DNA of 64,000 nucleotides, from assembly GCF_014490485.1 (NCBI RefSeq), contig NZ_JACTVA010000012.1:31239-95238 (forward strand), given 5' to 3'. Position 1 is the first letter of the stretch. Each line of letters begins with the position of its first letter. Made by a program: the position numbers and the translations under genes. This stretch comes from Teichococcus aerophilus. Its GTDB lineage: Bacteria > Pseudomonadota > Alphaproteobacteria > Acetobacterales > Acetobacteraceae. This document shows, piece by piece, positions 28,371 to 36,770 of the stretch. The notes beneath the pieces were generated by a model. That model saw only the letters and a list, made by a program, of their open reading frames with translations, was not told the origin of the DNA and made no database searches.

Positions 28371-28475
28371 GATGGTTCATCCTCCCCGGCGCTCTCCGGC
28401 GCCGTGGGGGAATAATGGGCCATTCCGGGGGTGGGCGTCAGCACCAGAGCGCGTGATGGCTCGTGGGTAGGAGAG

Positions 28476-28740
28476 AAGGCTGGGGGAAGGAATTCCCCCA
28501 GGCCCCCATCTTTTTTCTTCGAGTTCTATTCATCGCTCAGGACTGGCGGCGGTGCTTGGACGGTATGATACGCCGGAGTGGGCAGGGGACGGTGGATACG
28601 CCTGATGCTTTGCGCTTCCGCCAGTCAATGAGTTTGATTTTAAATAAAAATCAGTATTTTAACCATTGCGCGCCACGCCCTGTCGCAAAGACAAAACCCA
28701 AACGCGCAGAAAAGAAAGAAGGGGTTTCAGGGGAATTCAT
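28476..28740. repeat. Diverged palindromic intergenic element, copy 5
   Basis: The ends match the family: AAGGCTGGGGGAAGGAATTC with a T-tract on the left and GCGCAGAAAAGAAAGAAGGG on the right. The right hairpin is eroded (GGGGAATTCATGCACC). The middle is unlike the type A core and includes an AT-rich dyad (TGATTTT-AAATA-AAAATCA, near 28632-28650). It lies between tandem leftward genes, hydrolase and ribF. Confidence 0.7.
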
Positions 28741-28754
28741 GCACCTTCACCCCA

Positions 28755-29681
28755 TCACCCCGCGCGCAGGATCTCCCGGGCCGACGCCGCATCGGCCGCG
28801 ATCTGGGCTGTCAGTTCCGGCAGCCCGGAGAACTTCTTCTCCGCGCGCAGGAAGGCCACGAGGCCGACGCTGACCTCCTGCCCATACAGATCCTCGGCGA
28901 AATCGAACAGATGCGCTTCGACCCGGCTTTCCGTCCCGCCCACGGTGGGGCGGGCGCCGATATTGGCCACGCCGTCCACCACGCGCCCATCCGCCAGCCG
29001 CACCCGCACCGCATAGACGCCGCGTGCGGGTTCCAGGTGGCGGCCGAGCGGCACGTTGGCGGTGGGGAAGCCGATGGTGCGGCCGCGCTTGTCGCCATGG
29101 CTGACCGGGCCGCAGATCTCCCAGACCCGGCCCAGCTTGCGCGCCGCCCGTTCCGGGTAGCCATCCTGCAGCACCCGCCGGATGCGGGAGGAGGAGAGCG
29201 GGCCCTCGGCATCGGAGACTGGCGGCACCACGGTGATGCCTATGCCCAGTTGCTCGGCGTGGTGGGAGAGGAAGGCGACGTCGCCGCCCCGGCGGTAGCC
29301 AAAGGCGAAATCCATGCCGCAGGCCAGGTGCCTGGCGCCCAGCGCGCCGTGCAGCACATCGCGCACGAACTGGTCGGCCGGCATGGCGGCCAGGGTGGCA
29401 TCGAACGGCAGGGCGAGGACGAAGGCGCAGCCGAGGGCGGAGAGCTGCTCCAGCTTCGCCGGCAGCAGGGTCAGGCGGAAAGGCGGGTCCTCGGGGCGGA
29501 AATGCTCGCGCGGATGCGGCTCGAAGGTCAGGGCGCCGAGCTTCAGTTCGGGCCTGCCGGCATGGGCGGCGGCCAGCACGGCGCGGTGGCCCAGATGCAT
29601 GCCATCGAAATTGCCCAGCGCCAGGGTCGCGCCGCGCGCTTCCTCCGGCACCGCCCTCCAGTCGCGCAGCAGCAGGGTCAT
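28755..29681 (-). CDS. ribF: Bifunctional riboflavin kinase/FAD synthetase
   Basis: The 308-aa enzyme makes FMN and then FAD from riboflavin. The N-terminal adenylyltransferase domain shows ALGNFDGMHLGHRAVL. The C-terminal flavokinase domain shows GDKRGRTIGFPTANVPLG and ARGVYAVRVRL. The ATG at 29681 overlaps the LOG gene stop by ATGA. An ATG 21 bp further up is less likely. Confidence 0.95.
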   Translation of the reverse strand: MTLLLRDWRAVPEEARGATLALGNFDGMHLGHRAVLAAAHAGRPELKLGALTFEPHPREHFRPEDPPFRLTLLPAKLEQLSALGCAFVLALPFDATLAAMPADQFVRDVLHGALGARHLACGMDFAFGYRRGGDVAFLSHHAEQLGIGITVVPPVSDAEGPLSSSRIRRVLQDGYPERAARKLGRVWEICGPVSHGDKRGRTIGFPTANVPLGRHLEPARGVYAVRVRLADGRVVDGVANIGARPTVGGTESRVEAHLFDFAEDLYGQEVSVGLVAFLRAEKKFSGLPELTAQIAADAASAREILRAG

Positions 29682-30298
29682 CGCTGGGAGGGCGCCACCC
29701 ACTTGTCGGCCTTGGGGGCACTGAAAGCGGCCAGCGCGTCCAGGGCTTCCATCGGGTCCGCGGTGAAGCTGGCGATCGGGCGCTGCTCCGGCTTCACGAA
29801 GCCATTGGCCACCATGTGGTCGAACAGCTGGGCCATGCCCTGCCAGTAGCCGTCGGTATCCAGGAACACCAGGCCCTTGTTGTGGATGCCCAGCTGCGTC
29901 CAGGTGAAGGCCTCGACCGCCTCTTCCAGCGTGCCGACGCCGCCGGGCAGCACGACGAAGCCGTCCGACAGGTCGGCCATCATCTTCTTGCGCTCATGCA
30001 TGGTGCCGACGACGTGCAGGTGCGTGATGGCGCCGTGGCCGACTTCCCGCCGCATCAGCACCTCGGGGATGATGCCCGTCACCTCGGCGCCCGCCTTCAT
30101 GGCGGCGTCGGCGACGATGCCCATCAGCCCGACCTTGCCGCCGCCATAGACCAGGCCCAGCCCGCGTGCCGCGATCGCCTCGCCCATCGCACGGGCGGCA
30201 TCGGCATAGGCGGGGTTCACGCCCGGGTTGGCGCCGCAGAACACGCAGATGCGCTTGAGGCCCGGCTGGGTGGACTGGTCGGGGGCGAAATCGGTCAC
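29678..30298 (-). CDS. LOG family protein (nucleotide 5'-phosphate phosphoribohydrolase)
   Basis: The 206-aa LOG/TIGR00730 protein carries the signature PGGVGTLEE and MHERKKMM, with an N-terminal CVFCGANPG Rossmann start and YGGGKVGLMG. Relatives release adenine-type bases from nucleoside 5'-monophosphates and can make cytokinins. Its stop overlaps the ribF start. It diverges from an M20 peptidase. Confidence 0.93.
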   Translation of the reverse strand: MTDFAPDQSTQPGLKRICVFCGANPGVNPAYADAARAMGEAIAARGLGLVYGGGKVGLMGIVADAAMKAGAEVTGIIPEVLMRREVGHGAITHLHVVGTMHERKKMMADLSDGFVVLPGGVGTLEEAVEAFTWTQLGIHNKGLVFLDTDGYWQGMAQLFDHMVANGFVKPEQRPIASFTADPMEALDALAAFSAPKADKWVAPSQR

Positions 30299-30425
30299 GG
30301 TCTCTCCGTTCGAAGACAGGGCAGGCGGAGGCGATTATCCGCTGGGATTAGACCCGGTGGCCTGGATGGACAAGGCCGGGCACCAGCGGCACAACCTCAA
30401 GCCCGTTGAAGATGGAGAGTTGCCC

Positions 30426-31574
30426 ATGCCTGCCACCCGGATCGGTTCCAGCCAGCAATTGCTCGAGGAGCTGCGCGCCTGGGTGGAGCATGAGACCCCG
30501 ACCACCGACCCCGCCGCCATCGACAGCCTGATGGACAAGGCCGAGGCCGAGCTGCGCGCCGTGGGCGCGGTGGTCGAGCGCATTCCCGGCCGGGACGGCT
30601 TCGGCGGCCAGTTGGTGGCACGCACGCCGCCGTCCTCGGCCCTCAGCAACGGGGCGCCGGTGCTGGTCTCCGGCCACATGGATACGGTGTGGGACCATGG
30701 CACGCTGGAGAAGGTGAATGCCTTCCGCGTCGAGGGCGACAAGGCCTATGGCCCCGGCATCTACGACATGAAGGCCGGCAGCTTCGCCGCCTTCTATTCG
30801 ATGCGCGAAATTCTCCGCCAGGGCATCAAGACGCGCCGGCCGATCACGCTGCTGCTGACCTCGGACGAGGAAGTGGGCAGCCCCACCAGCCGGGCGCTGA
30901 TCGAGGCCGAGGCGAAGCGCGCCTGCGCCGTGCTGATCCCCGAGCCCGCCGGCAACCCGGGCAAGGCCTGCGTCACGGCGCGCAAGGGCGTCGGCCGCTT
31001 CGTGGTGAAGATCACCGGCCAGGCTGCCCATGCCGGCGGCAACTGGGAGGAAGGCGCCAGCGCTGTGGTGTCCCTGGCGCGGCTGATCACGCAACTGCAT
31101 GCGCTGGTGGACCTGCCGGGCGGCACCACCACCAATGTCGCACCGATCTGGGGCGGCACGCGCCCCAACGTCATTCCGAACGAGGCCGGCTGCGAGGTGG
31201 ATTTCCGCGTCGCGACGGTCGCGGATGGGGAGCGGATCGTCGCCACCGTGATGGCGATGGCGGGAAAGCAGCCGGACGGCACCACCATCACCATCACCGG
31301 CGGCATGAACCGCCCGCCGATGGAGGAAGGGCCTGGTGCCCTGGCGCTCTACGCCAAGGCCAAGGCGGCCGCGGCGGGGCAGGGCTACGATTTGCCGAAG
31401 CAGCATCGCGGCGGTGGCTCCGACGGCAACTTCACCGCGGCGCTGGGCATCCCGACACTGGATGGGCTGGGTTGCTCCGGCGCCGGCGCCCATGCGGAGT
31501 TCGAGCACATCCTGTGGGAAGAACTCTCCGCGCGCACGGCGGTGCTGTGCGAGCTGCTGGAGACGCTGGAGTAG
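30426..31574 (+). CDS. M20 family metallopeptidase, glutamate carboxypeptidase-like
   Basis: The 382-aa di-zinc hydrolase has VSGHMDTVWDHG, the bridging Asp in GIYDMKAG, the catalytic pair in TSDEEVGS and the late ligand region HAEFEHI. The lid domain includes GQAAHAGGNWEEG. The pattern is closest to carboxypeptidase G2-type enzymes that release C-terminal glutamate. There is no signal peptide, so it is probably cytoplasmic. The ATG at 30426 follows GGAGAG; the frame is open upstream without similarity. Confidence 0.9.
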   Translation: MPATRIGSSQQLLEELRAWVEHETPTTDPAAIDSLMDKAEAELRAVGAVVERIPGRDGFGGQLVARTPPSSALSNGAPVLVSGHMDTVWDHGTLEKVNAFRVEGDKAYGPGIYDMKAGSFAAFYSMREILRQGIKTRRPITLLLTSDEEVGSPTSRALIEAEAKRACAVLIPEPAGNPGKACVTARKGVGRFVVKITGQAAHAGGNWEEGASAVVSLARLITQLHALVDLPGGTTTNVAPIWGGTRPNVIPNEAGCEVDFRVATVADGERIVATVMAMAGKQPDGTTITITGGMNRPPMEEGPGALALYAKAKAAAAGQGYDLPKQHRGGGSDGNFTAALGIPTLDGLGCSGAGAHAEFEHILWEELSARTAVLCELLETLE

Positions 31575-31592
31575 GCAGTACCGGACACGCAA

Positions 31593-31620
31593 AAGGCCGG
31601 GGCATTGCCACCCCGGCCTT
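31593..31620. terminator. Strong hairpin terminator between convergent genes
   Basis: A 10-bp perfect stem, AAGGCCGGGG and CCCCGGCCTT, flanks an 8-base loop. On the minus strand it is followed by TTTTGC, so it suits the leftward 77-aa gene best, but it sits right after the rightward M20 stop too. Confidence 0.75.
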
Positions 31621-31631
31621 ACGACAGGCGC

Positions 31632-31651
31632 CCAGCCGGAAAACCGGCTGG
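31632..31651. terminator. Second hairpin between convergent genes
   Basis: CCAGCCGG-AAAA-CCGGCTGG is a perfect 8-bp stem lying 11 bp beyond the previous hairpin. It has no T-run and is probably an accessory terminator or mRNA end stabiliser. Confidence 0.55.
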
Positions 31652-31748
31652 CACCGGGGCACCCCACCGCAGCGGCTGCGGCGGACATGCCCTGTGAATG
31701 CGCCAGATCGAATGACCGGCGCCTCCGGCTGGTGTCAGCCGGTGGCGG

Positions 31749-31982
31749 TCACGCCTGGGCCGCCAGCGGCGCGGCGTCGTCCATTTCGGGCCGTTCCCGT
31801 AGCTGGCTTTCCTTCACGACGCGCTCATGCCCGTCACGATCATTGCGGACGCGGTATTCCCGGTCAGCGGCGTCGTTCGGCAGCAGGCGCAGGATCGTGT
31901 AGGTCCCGTGGGAGCCTTTGGGCTCAAACTTGCCAGGCACGAAAAGCAGGCTCTGTCCGATAGCGAAGCTGTGCAGCGGCAT
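31749..31982 (-). CDS. Conserved 77-aa protein of unknown function
   Basis: The small soluble protein contains FEPKGSHGTYTILRLLPND followed by YRVRNDRDGHERVVKESQL. I recognise this as a conserved pattern in small alphaproteobacterial proteins without a known role. It looks like a single small beta-barrel-type domain with an Ala-rich tail. It is convergent with the M20 gene, with two hairpins in between. Its 3' neighbour position and strong terminator suggest an independently transcribed gene. Confidence 0.7.
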   Translation of the reverse strand: MPLHSFAIGQSLLFVPGKFEPKGSHGTYTILRLLPNDAADREYRVRNDRDGHERVVKESQLRERPEMDDAAPLAAQA

Positions 31983-32033
31983 GTTCGGTCCTGGCGGATC
32001 GAGAGTGGCGGAGATCCTTGAGAGGACCTCCAG

Positions 32034-32056
32034 GTCTGGCGGCCCGCGCGCCAGAC
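32034..32056 (-). terminator. Hairpin downstream of the 44-aa ORF
   Basis: GTCTGGCG and CGCCAGAC form a perfect 8-bp stem around a 7-base GC loop, starting 10 bp after the stop of the small GTG-start ORF. No T-run follows. Confidence 0.45.
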
Positions 32057-32066
32057 GACCAACAGC

Positions 32067-32201
32067 TTACCCCAAGACGTCGAGGACGATCCGGCGGATC
32101 TCCGCCGGCGTCAGGCCGGTGGTCTCGGCCGGGCGCGCATTGGTCGCGGCCTTGTCGGCAAAGGGGGAAGGGGCGTTAAGTTGATGAGACACTGAGTACA
32201 C
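32067..32201 (-). CDS. Putative 44-aa protein, GTG start
   Basis: A short frame begins at GTG (32201) with AAGAGGAAAAC directly upstream, a strong Shine-Dalgarno at good spacing, and ends with TAA at 32067. The product ends in TGLTPAEIRRIVLDVLG, which looks like a natural helical C-terminus rather than random translation. A hairpin follows the stop. I do not recognise the family. It lies between the 77-aa gene and cspA on the same strand. Small size and lack of a known homologue limit confidence. Confidence 0.5.
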   Translation of the reverse strand: MYSVSHQLNAPSPFADKAATNARPAETTGLTPAEIRRIVLDVLG

Positions 32202-32355
32202 GTTTTCCTCTTGGGCAGCATCTTGCCGATGCCATCCCGCATAGTAAGAAGTCGAATTGAAATCATAATGGACCGGCGGGATCGCAGGTCCGGACTGGTG
32301 CGAAGGCCAGTCTCAGGTCCTGGCTCGTCCCGGAAGGTTCCGGGGGCCAAGGACC

Positions 32356-32380
32356 CGGGCAGGCACCGGGTGCCTGCCCG
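32356..32380 (-). terminator. Distal hairpin after cspA
   Basis: CGGGCAGGCAC and GTGCCTGCCCG form a perfect 11-bp stem with a 3-base loop. It is the second of two strong hairpins downstream of cspA. Confidence 0.65.
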
Positions 32381-32390
32381 TTCGCCGTGT

Positions 32391-32414
32391 TCGCGGGGGG
32401 CGAGCCCCCCGCGA
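32391..32414 (-). terminator. Proximal hairpin after cspA
   Basis: TCGCGGGGGG and CCCCCCGCGA form a perfect 10-bp stem with loop CGAG, 4 bp beyond the cspA stop. With the next hairpin it makes a tandem, T-less terminator or RNA end protector. Confidence 0.7.
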
Positions 32415-32418
32415 GCAA

Positions 32419-32625
32419 TCAGGCGTTCTTCAGGTCGCCGGCGGACAACTTGCCCTGCTGGCCACGCTGCAGCTCGTAGGACAGGCGGTCGCCCTCGCGG
32501 GGCTCCTGCATGCCAGCGCGCTGGACGTCAGAGATGTGCAGGAACACGTCCTTGGAGCCATCTTCCGGCTGAATGAAGCCGTAGCCCTTGGTTGCGTTGA
32601 ACCACTTAACGGTGCCGATCGCCAT
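32419..32625 (-). CDS. cspA: Cold-shock domain protein
   Basis: The 68-aa single-domain OB-fold protein binds single-stranded RNA/DNA. RNP1 reads KGYGFIQPEDG and RNP2 DVFLHISDV, after the typical MAIGTVKWFNA start. The ATG at 32625 was chosen because translation upstream is not conserved. The leader up to 32859 is long and comparatively AT-rich, with a small hairpin (CCCGCC-ACAC-GGCGGG at 32658-32673), as expected for cold-shock mRNAs with structured 5' regions. Confidence 0.93.
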   Translation of the reverse strand: MAIGTVKWFNATKGYGFIQPEDGSKDVFLHISDVQRAGMQEPREGDRLSYELQRGQQGKLSAGDLKNA

Positions 32626-32859
32626 GGTGAATTTCCGTTCATGACTAAGGATTCCAGCCCGCCACACGGCGGGGAGGATCAACTTCGCGCGGAAACGGGC
32701 ACCAAGCTCACTCGAACGAGAAAGAAGGAAAGGCCGAAAACCAAACGAGACTGACGAGAAGCAAGATGGGCCTGCGGGACCGGTAATACAAGCTTTTATT
32801 ATCCGGCCGCGAAATCGACCTCAGGCTCATCTGCCAGTCCGCAAGTTTTTCCGAATCTT
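32626..32859 (-). promoter_or_regulatory. Probable cspA promoter and structured leader
   Basis: This 234-bp stretch is richer in A and T than the surroundings. It includes GATAATAAAAGC on the minus strand near 32800-32812 (possible -10) and a CCCGCC/GGCGGG hairpin at 32658-32673. It holds no gene. Temperature-dependent folding is inferred from the gene family only. Confidence 0.4.
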
Positions 32860-33966
32860 TCAAAAGTCGACCGGATTCATCATCTTCTGGAACACTGGCA
32901 CCGCAGCGGCCAGCAGGTCGACCCGCGCACGCTCCCGCGGGCTGTGGGCCGTGTCCATCACTTCGGGGCCCAGGATGGCGCAGGGGGCGATGTCCTGCAG
33001 TTCGCTGGCATCGGTGCCGAAGGGCCTGGTCTCGGCGGCATGGCCGGTCGCCCTCTCCACCAGGCGGATGAAAGGGTGGTCCGCCGCCGTCTCCGGCGGC
33101 AGGCCCTGGCGGATGACGGTCAGCCCGATGCCGGCACGCTCGGCCGCCGCCTGCACCTCGGCCACGATCGGGCTGGGGTCGATGCTGCGGCTGTAGCGGA
33201 ATTTTATGCGCGCGGTCGCCACGGGCACGGTTACGTTCACCGCCGCGCCATGATTGTCCAGCACCAGGTTGAAGTCGGAGAAGGGCGGCGCGTAGGCGGC
33301 GTCGTGCAGGCTGGCATCGTCGCGCAGCCGCTGCTGGATCTGCCGCATCTCCACCAGGAAGGGGATCAGCGCCCAGTTGGCGTTGCGGCCGATGCCCAGC
33401 GAGGAATGCGCCTGCACCCCTTCCGACACCGCCAGGAAGTCGATGTTGCTGCGGTGGCCGCGGACCGGGACCATGCCGGTGGGCTCCGCCACGATGATGC
33501 CGCGCGGCGCTGCGCGGCGGGCAAGGGCGGAACGGTCCGCGATCAGCCGCGCACCCTGCTTGGTGGTCTCCTCGTCCGTCGTGATCAGCAGCGTCGCCGG
33601 GGCATCCGCCGGCAGGGTGCGGGCGGCGACGATGCAGGCGGCCAGCGGGCCCTTCATGTCCGCCGCGCCCAGGCCGTGCAGCACGCCGTCCTGGTCGATG
33701 CGGCCGCTGAACGGGTCATCCGCCCAGCCGGTGTCCGGTACGGTGTCCATGTGGCCGGAGAGCGCTACGCCGCCGGGCGGGCCGCGATGCGCCACCAGCA
33801 CGCATTTGGCCACGCCGCGCGGGTCGGTGAAGTCCAGCCGCTCCACCTCGAACCCCGCCAGCTCGGCGACGACGCGGTCCGCCAGGGGGTTGTTGCTGAC
33901 GAAGCTGCGGCTGTCGATGCGGACGAGGTCGGCGGCCAGGCGGGCCACGGGATCGATGGTGTTCAT
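32860..33966 (-). CDS. M20 family deacetylase, ArgE/DapE-like
   Basis: The 368-aa metallo-amidohydrolase has ALSGHMDTVPDTGW, bridging Asp in GLGAADMKGPL, catalytic glutamates in TTDEETTKQGA and AEPTGMVPVRGH, and a late ligand in VMDTAHSPRERA. It resembles acetylornithine deacetylase or succinyl-diaminopimelate desuccinylase. It diverges from a threonine-synthase-like enzyme and an M81 peptidase, and the three together suggest breakdown of an N-acylated amino acid or peptide-like compound rather than arginine biosynthesis. Confidence 0.88.
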   Translation of the reverse strand: MNTIDPVARLAADLVRIDSRSFVSNNPLADRVVAELAGFEVERLDFTDPRGVAKCVLVAHRGPPGGVALSGHMDTVPDTGWADDPFSGRIDQDGVLHGLGAADMKGPLAACIVAARTLPADAPATLLITTDEETTKQGARLIADRSALARRAAPRGIIVAEPTGMVPVRGHRSNIDFLAVSEGVQAHSSLGIGRNANWALIPFLVEMRQIQQRLRDDASLHDAAYAPPFSDFNLVLDNHGAAVNVTVPVATARIKFRYSRSIDPSPIVAEVQAAAERAGIGLTVIRQGLPPETAADHPFIRLVERATGHAAETRPFGTDASELQDIAPCAILGPEVMDTAHSPRERARVDLLAAAVPVFQKMMNPVDF

Positions 33967-34020
33967 GACATGCGACTACACCTTGCGGGCCGTCCCACGG
34001 CAAGCCAGGGTTACGCCCCG

Positions 34021-35145
34021 ATGACGCATCCCGCCTATCTTGACCCCCGCACCGGCCAGACCTGGCCCCTCGAAACCCCGCGCTGGTGTGGCCCGGACGG
34101 GCAGCCGCTGCTGCTGACCGACCTGCCCGGCATCGGCCGGGAGCAGATCGTGGCCAGCGAGCGCTCCATCTGGCGCTACCGTGCCGCGCTGCCCTTCGCG
34201 CCCGAACTGCCGATAACGCTGGGCGAGGGCTGCACGCCGCTGCTGGCCAGCCAGTGGGGCGGCGCGCCGGTCCGCTTCAAATGCGAATGGTTCATGCCCA
34301 GCGGTTCCTTCAAGGACCGTGGTGCCTCCGTCATGCTCTCGCTGCTGCGGGCGCAGGGGGTGAATCATGTGCTGGAGGATTCCTCCGGCAATGGCGGCGC
34401 CGCCATCTCCACCTACGCCGCCGCCGGCGGGATGCGGGCGAAGATCCTGGTGCCCGATTCCACCAGCCCGGCAAAGACGGTGCAGTCCCGTGCCGCCGGC
34501 GCGCAGATCGACCTGGTGCCCGGCAGCCGGCAGGATTGCGCCGACGCGGCCCTGGCCCAGGCGAAGGACATCTTCTACGCCAGCCACAACTGGCACCCGT
34601 TCTTCCTGCACGGCACCAAGACCCTGGCCTACGAGCTGTGGGAGGATCTGGGCTTCCAGGCGCCGGACAACGTCATCGTCCCGTGCGGCGCCGGCTCCAA
34701 CGTGCTCGGCTGCGGTATCGGCTTCGGGGAATTGCTGCGCGCCGGGCAGATCAGCCGCCTGCCGCGCATCTTCGCGGCGCAGCCGGCGCATTGCGGCCCC
34801 ATCGCCCGCGCCTTCCTGAACGCGCCGCAGGAGGCCGTGCAGCCCACCATCGCCGAGGGCACCGCCATCGCCCAGCCGATCCGCACGCCGGAAGTGCTGC
34901 GCGTGCTGCATGAGAGCCGTGGCGGCGCCGTGCTGCTGGAAGAGGCCGAGATCGCCGAGGCAACGCGCGGCCTGGCGCGGCAGGGCCTGTATGTGGAGCC
35001 CACCTGCGCCCAGGCCGCGGCGGCCTTCGCCCACCTGCTGGCCGCCGGCACCATCCGGGCCGGTGAGACGACGGTAGTGGTACTGACCGGCACCGGCCTG
35101 AAGGCCACCCAGCGCCACGCGCAGCTGATCGGCATGAAGCTGTGA
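34021..35145 (+). CDS. PLP-dependent threonine synthase-like enzyme
   Basis: The 374-aa fold-type II PLP enzyme has its Schiff-base lysine in MPSGSFKDRGAS and a phosphate-binding glycine loop in VPCGAGSNVLGCG, after the asparagine motif SSGNGGAAISTYA. The C-terminus ends VVVLTGTGLKAT as in threonine synthases. Its place between an ArgE-like deacylase and an M81 hydrolase, away from thrB or hom, suggests a beta-elimination or deaminase role in catabolism. This is inference. Its stop overlaps the GTG of the next gene. Confidence 0.85.
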   Translation: MTHPAYLDPRTGQTWPLETPRWCGPDGQPLLLTDLPGIGREQIVASERSIWRYRAALPFAPELPITLGEGCTPLLASQWGGAPVRFKCEWFMPSGSFKDRGASVMLSLLRAQGVNHVLEDSSGNGGAAISTYAAAGGMRAKILVPDSTSPAKTVQSRAAGAQIDLVPGSRQDCADAALAQAKDIFYASHNWHPFFLHGTKTLAYELWEDLGFQAPDNVIVPCGAGSNVLGCGIGFGELLRAGQISRLPRIFAAQPAHCGPIARAFLNAPQEAVQPTIAEGTAIAQPIRTPEVLRVLHESRGGAVLLEEAEIAEATRGLARQGLYVEPTCAQAAAAFAHLLAAGTIRAGETTVVVLTGTGLKATQRHAQLIGMKL

Positions 35146-36695
35146 CGGCCGCGCCGGAGGCGGCGCCCCCGCCGCAGGCCGCCACGCCCTCCGGCGGGCC
35201 ACGCATCGCCTTGCTGGGCTTCTCGATCGAGTGCAACCGCTTCGCCCCTGCCGCGACCGCCGAGGATTTCCGCGTGCGGCTGGAGGGCGAGGCGATCCTG
35301 GCCGATGCCCGCAGCCGGGCGCCCCGCGCGCTGGCGGAGATGCCCGGCTTCGTCCAGGCGATGGACAAGGCCGGCCCCTGGCAGCCGCGCCCGATCCTGC
35401 TGGCGATGGCCGAGCCGAACGGCCCGGTGGAACACGCCGCCTTCGCCGCCATGATGGCGACCTGGCGCGCCGGGCTGGAGGCGCTGCGCGGGCAGGTGGA
35501 CGGCGCCTACTGCGTGCTGCACGGCGCCGGCCTGACTACCGAACTGGATGACCCCGAGGGCGCGTTGCAGACGCTGGTGAGGGAGGTCCTTGGCCCCCAC
35601 GTGCCGCTGGTGTGCAGCTACGACCTGCACGCCAATGTCTCGGACGTCATGGTGCGGGATTGCGATGCCTTCGTCGGCTACCGCACCAACCCGCATCTGG
35701 ACATGCGGGAACGCGGCATGGAATCCGCCGCGCTGCTGCGCCGCCTGCTGGCGGGCGAGCGCTTCCATCGCGCCTTCCGCCGCCTGCCGATCGTCGCCCC
35801 CAGCGTCAGCCTGCTGACCTCCGAGGGACCGTATGCCGAGATCATCAATCTCGGCCAGGCGCGGGCCAATGTGCTGGGCGCGCCCAAGGTGGCCAATGTC
35901 TCCGTCATGGCGGGCTTCGCCTATGGCGACACGCCGTTCAACGGCTTCGCCATCATCGTCACCGGCCCGGACCAGGCGGCGTGCGAGGCACTGGCCGACG
36001 AACTGGCCCGCGCCAGCTGGGAACGCCGCGCCCGCTTCGTGGCGAAGCTGACCTCGCTACGCGAGGCGGTGGAACGCGCCGTGACCAGCGAGGTGCCGCT
36101 GTGCTTCGCCGATGTCGCCGACAATCCCGGCGGCGGTGGGCGCGGCAACACCATGTACATCCTGGAGGCCTTCCATAAGGCCGGGGTGCAGGATGCGCTG
36201 TTCGGCATCATCCACGACCCGGAGCTGGCGGCGGAGGCACATGCGCTGGGGCAGGGGGCCAGCTTCACCGCCCGCTTCAACCGGGGCGGTGCGCAGGGCT
36301 TCAGCAAGCCGTTCAGCGCGCCAGCCACGGTGCGGGCGCTCTCCGGCGGCAAGGTGGCCGGGCGGCGCGGCATCTTCGCCAACACGGCCATCGAGCTGGG
36401 CCCGACGGCGGCGCTGACGCTGGGCGGCATCACCGTGGTGGTGGTCAGCCGCCGCACGCAATGCGCGGACCCGGTGTTCCTGGAGCATCTGGGCATCGAT
36501 ATCGCCAGCGCCCGCGCGCTGGTGGTGAAGTCCCGTGGCCATTTCCGCGGCGGCTTCGACGAGTTCTTCTCCGCGCCGCGCATTATCGAGGTCGACGTGC
36601 CTGGGCTGACCTCTCCGGTGCTGGACCGCTTCGAATGGAAGAAGCTGCCGCGCCCGGTGCTGCCGTTGGACCCGGAGACGCGCTGGGGCGGCTAG
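35142..36695 (+). CDS. M81 family metallopeptidase (MlrC-like)
   Basis: The 517-aa protein matches the M81/MlrC family, named for linear-microcystin degradation but widespread. Landmarks are GFSIECNRFAP, VLHGAGLTTE, YDLHANVSD with the probable zinc His, VGYRTNPHLDMRERG, and the C-terminal domain with FADVADNPGGGGRGNT and VVVSRRTQCADP. It starts with GTG overlapping the stop of the PLP enzyme (GTGA). It probably cleaves a small peptide or amide feeding the two neighbouring enzymes. Confidence 0.9.
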   Translation: MTAAPEAAPPPQAATPSGGPRIALLGFSIECNRFAPAATAEDFRVRLEGEAILADARSRAPRALAEMPGFVQAMDKAGPWQPRPILLAMAEPNGPVEHAAFAAMMATWRAGLEALRGQVDGAYCVLHGAGLTTELDDPEGALQTLVREVLGPHVPLVCSYDLHANVSDVMVRDCDAFVGYRTNPHLDMRERGMESAALLRRLLAGERFHRAFRRLPIVAPSVSLLTSEGPYAEIINLGQARANVLGAPKVANVSVMAGFAYGDTPFNGFAIIVTGPDQAACEALADELARASWERRARFVAKLTSLREAVERAVTSEVPLCFADVADNPGGGGRGNTMYILEAFHKAGVQDALFGIIHDPELAAEAHALGQGASFTARFNRGGAQGFSKPFSAPATVRALSGGKVAGRRGIFANTAIELGPTAALTLGGITVVVVSRRTQCADPVFLEHLGIDIASARALVVKSRGHFRGGFDEFFSAPRIIEVDVPGLTSPVLDRFEWKKLPRPVLPLDPETRWGG

Positions 36696-36730
36696 GGCGT
36701 AGAGCATGGTGCGTGAACGGAGGTGAATGC

Positions 36731-36749
36731 ATCCTTCTTCAGGAAGGAT
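36731..36749 (+). terminator. Small hairpin after the M81 gene
   Basis: ATCCTTC-TTCAG-GAAGGAT is a perfect 7-bp stem 35 bp downstream of the stop. It has no T-run, but the next repeat element brings a T-tract hairpin 22 bp further on. Confidence 0.45.
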
Positions 36750-36770
36750 CGGCATTCGAGGTTGGACAGG

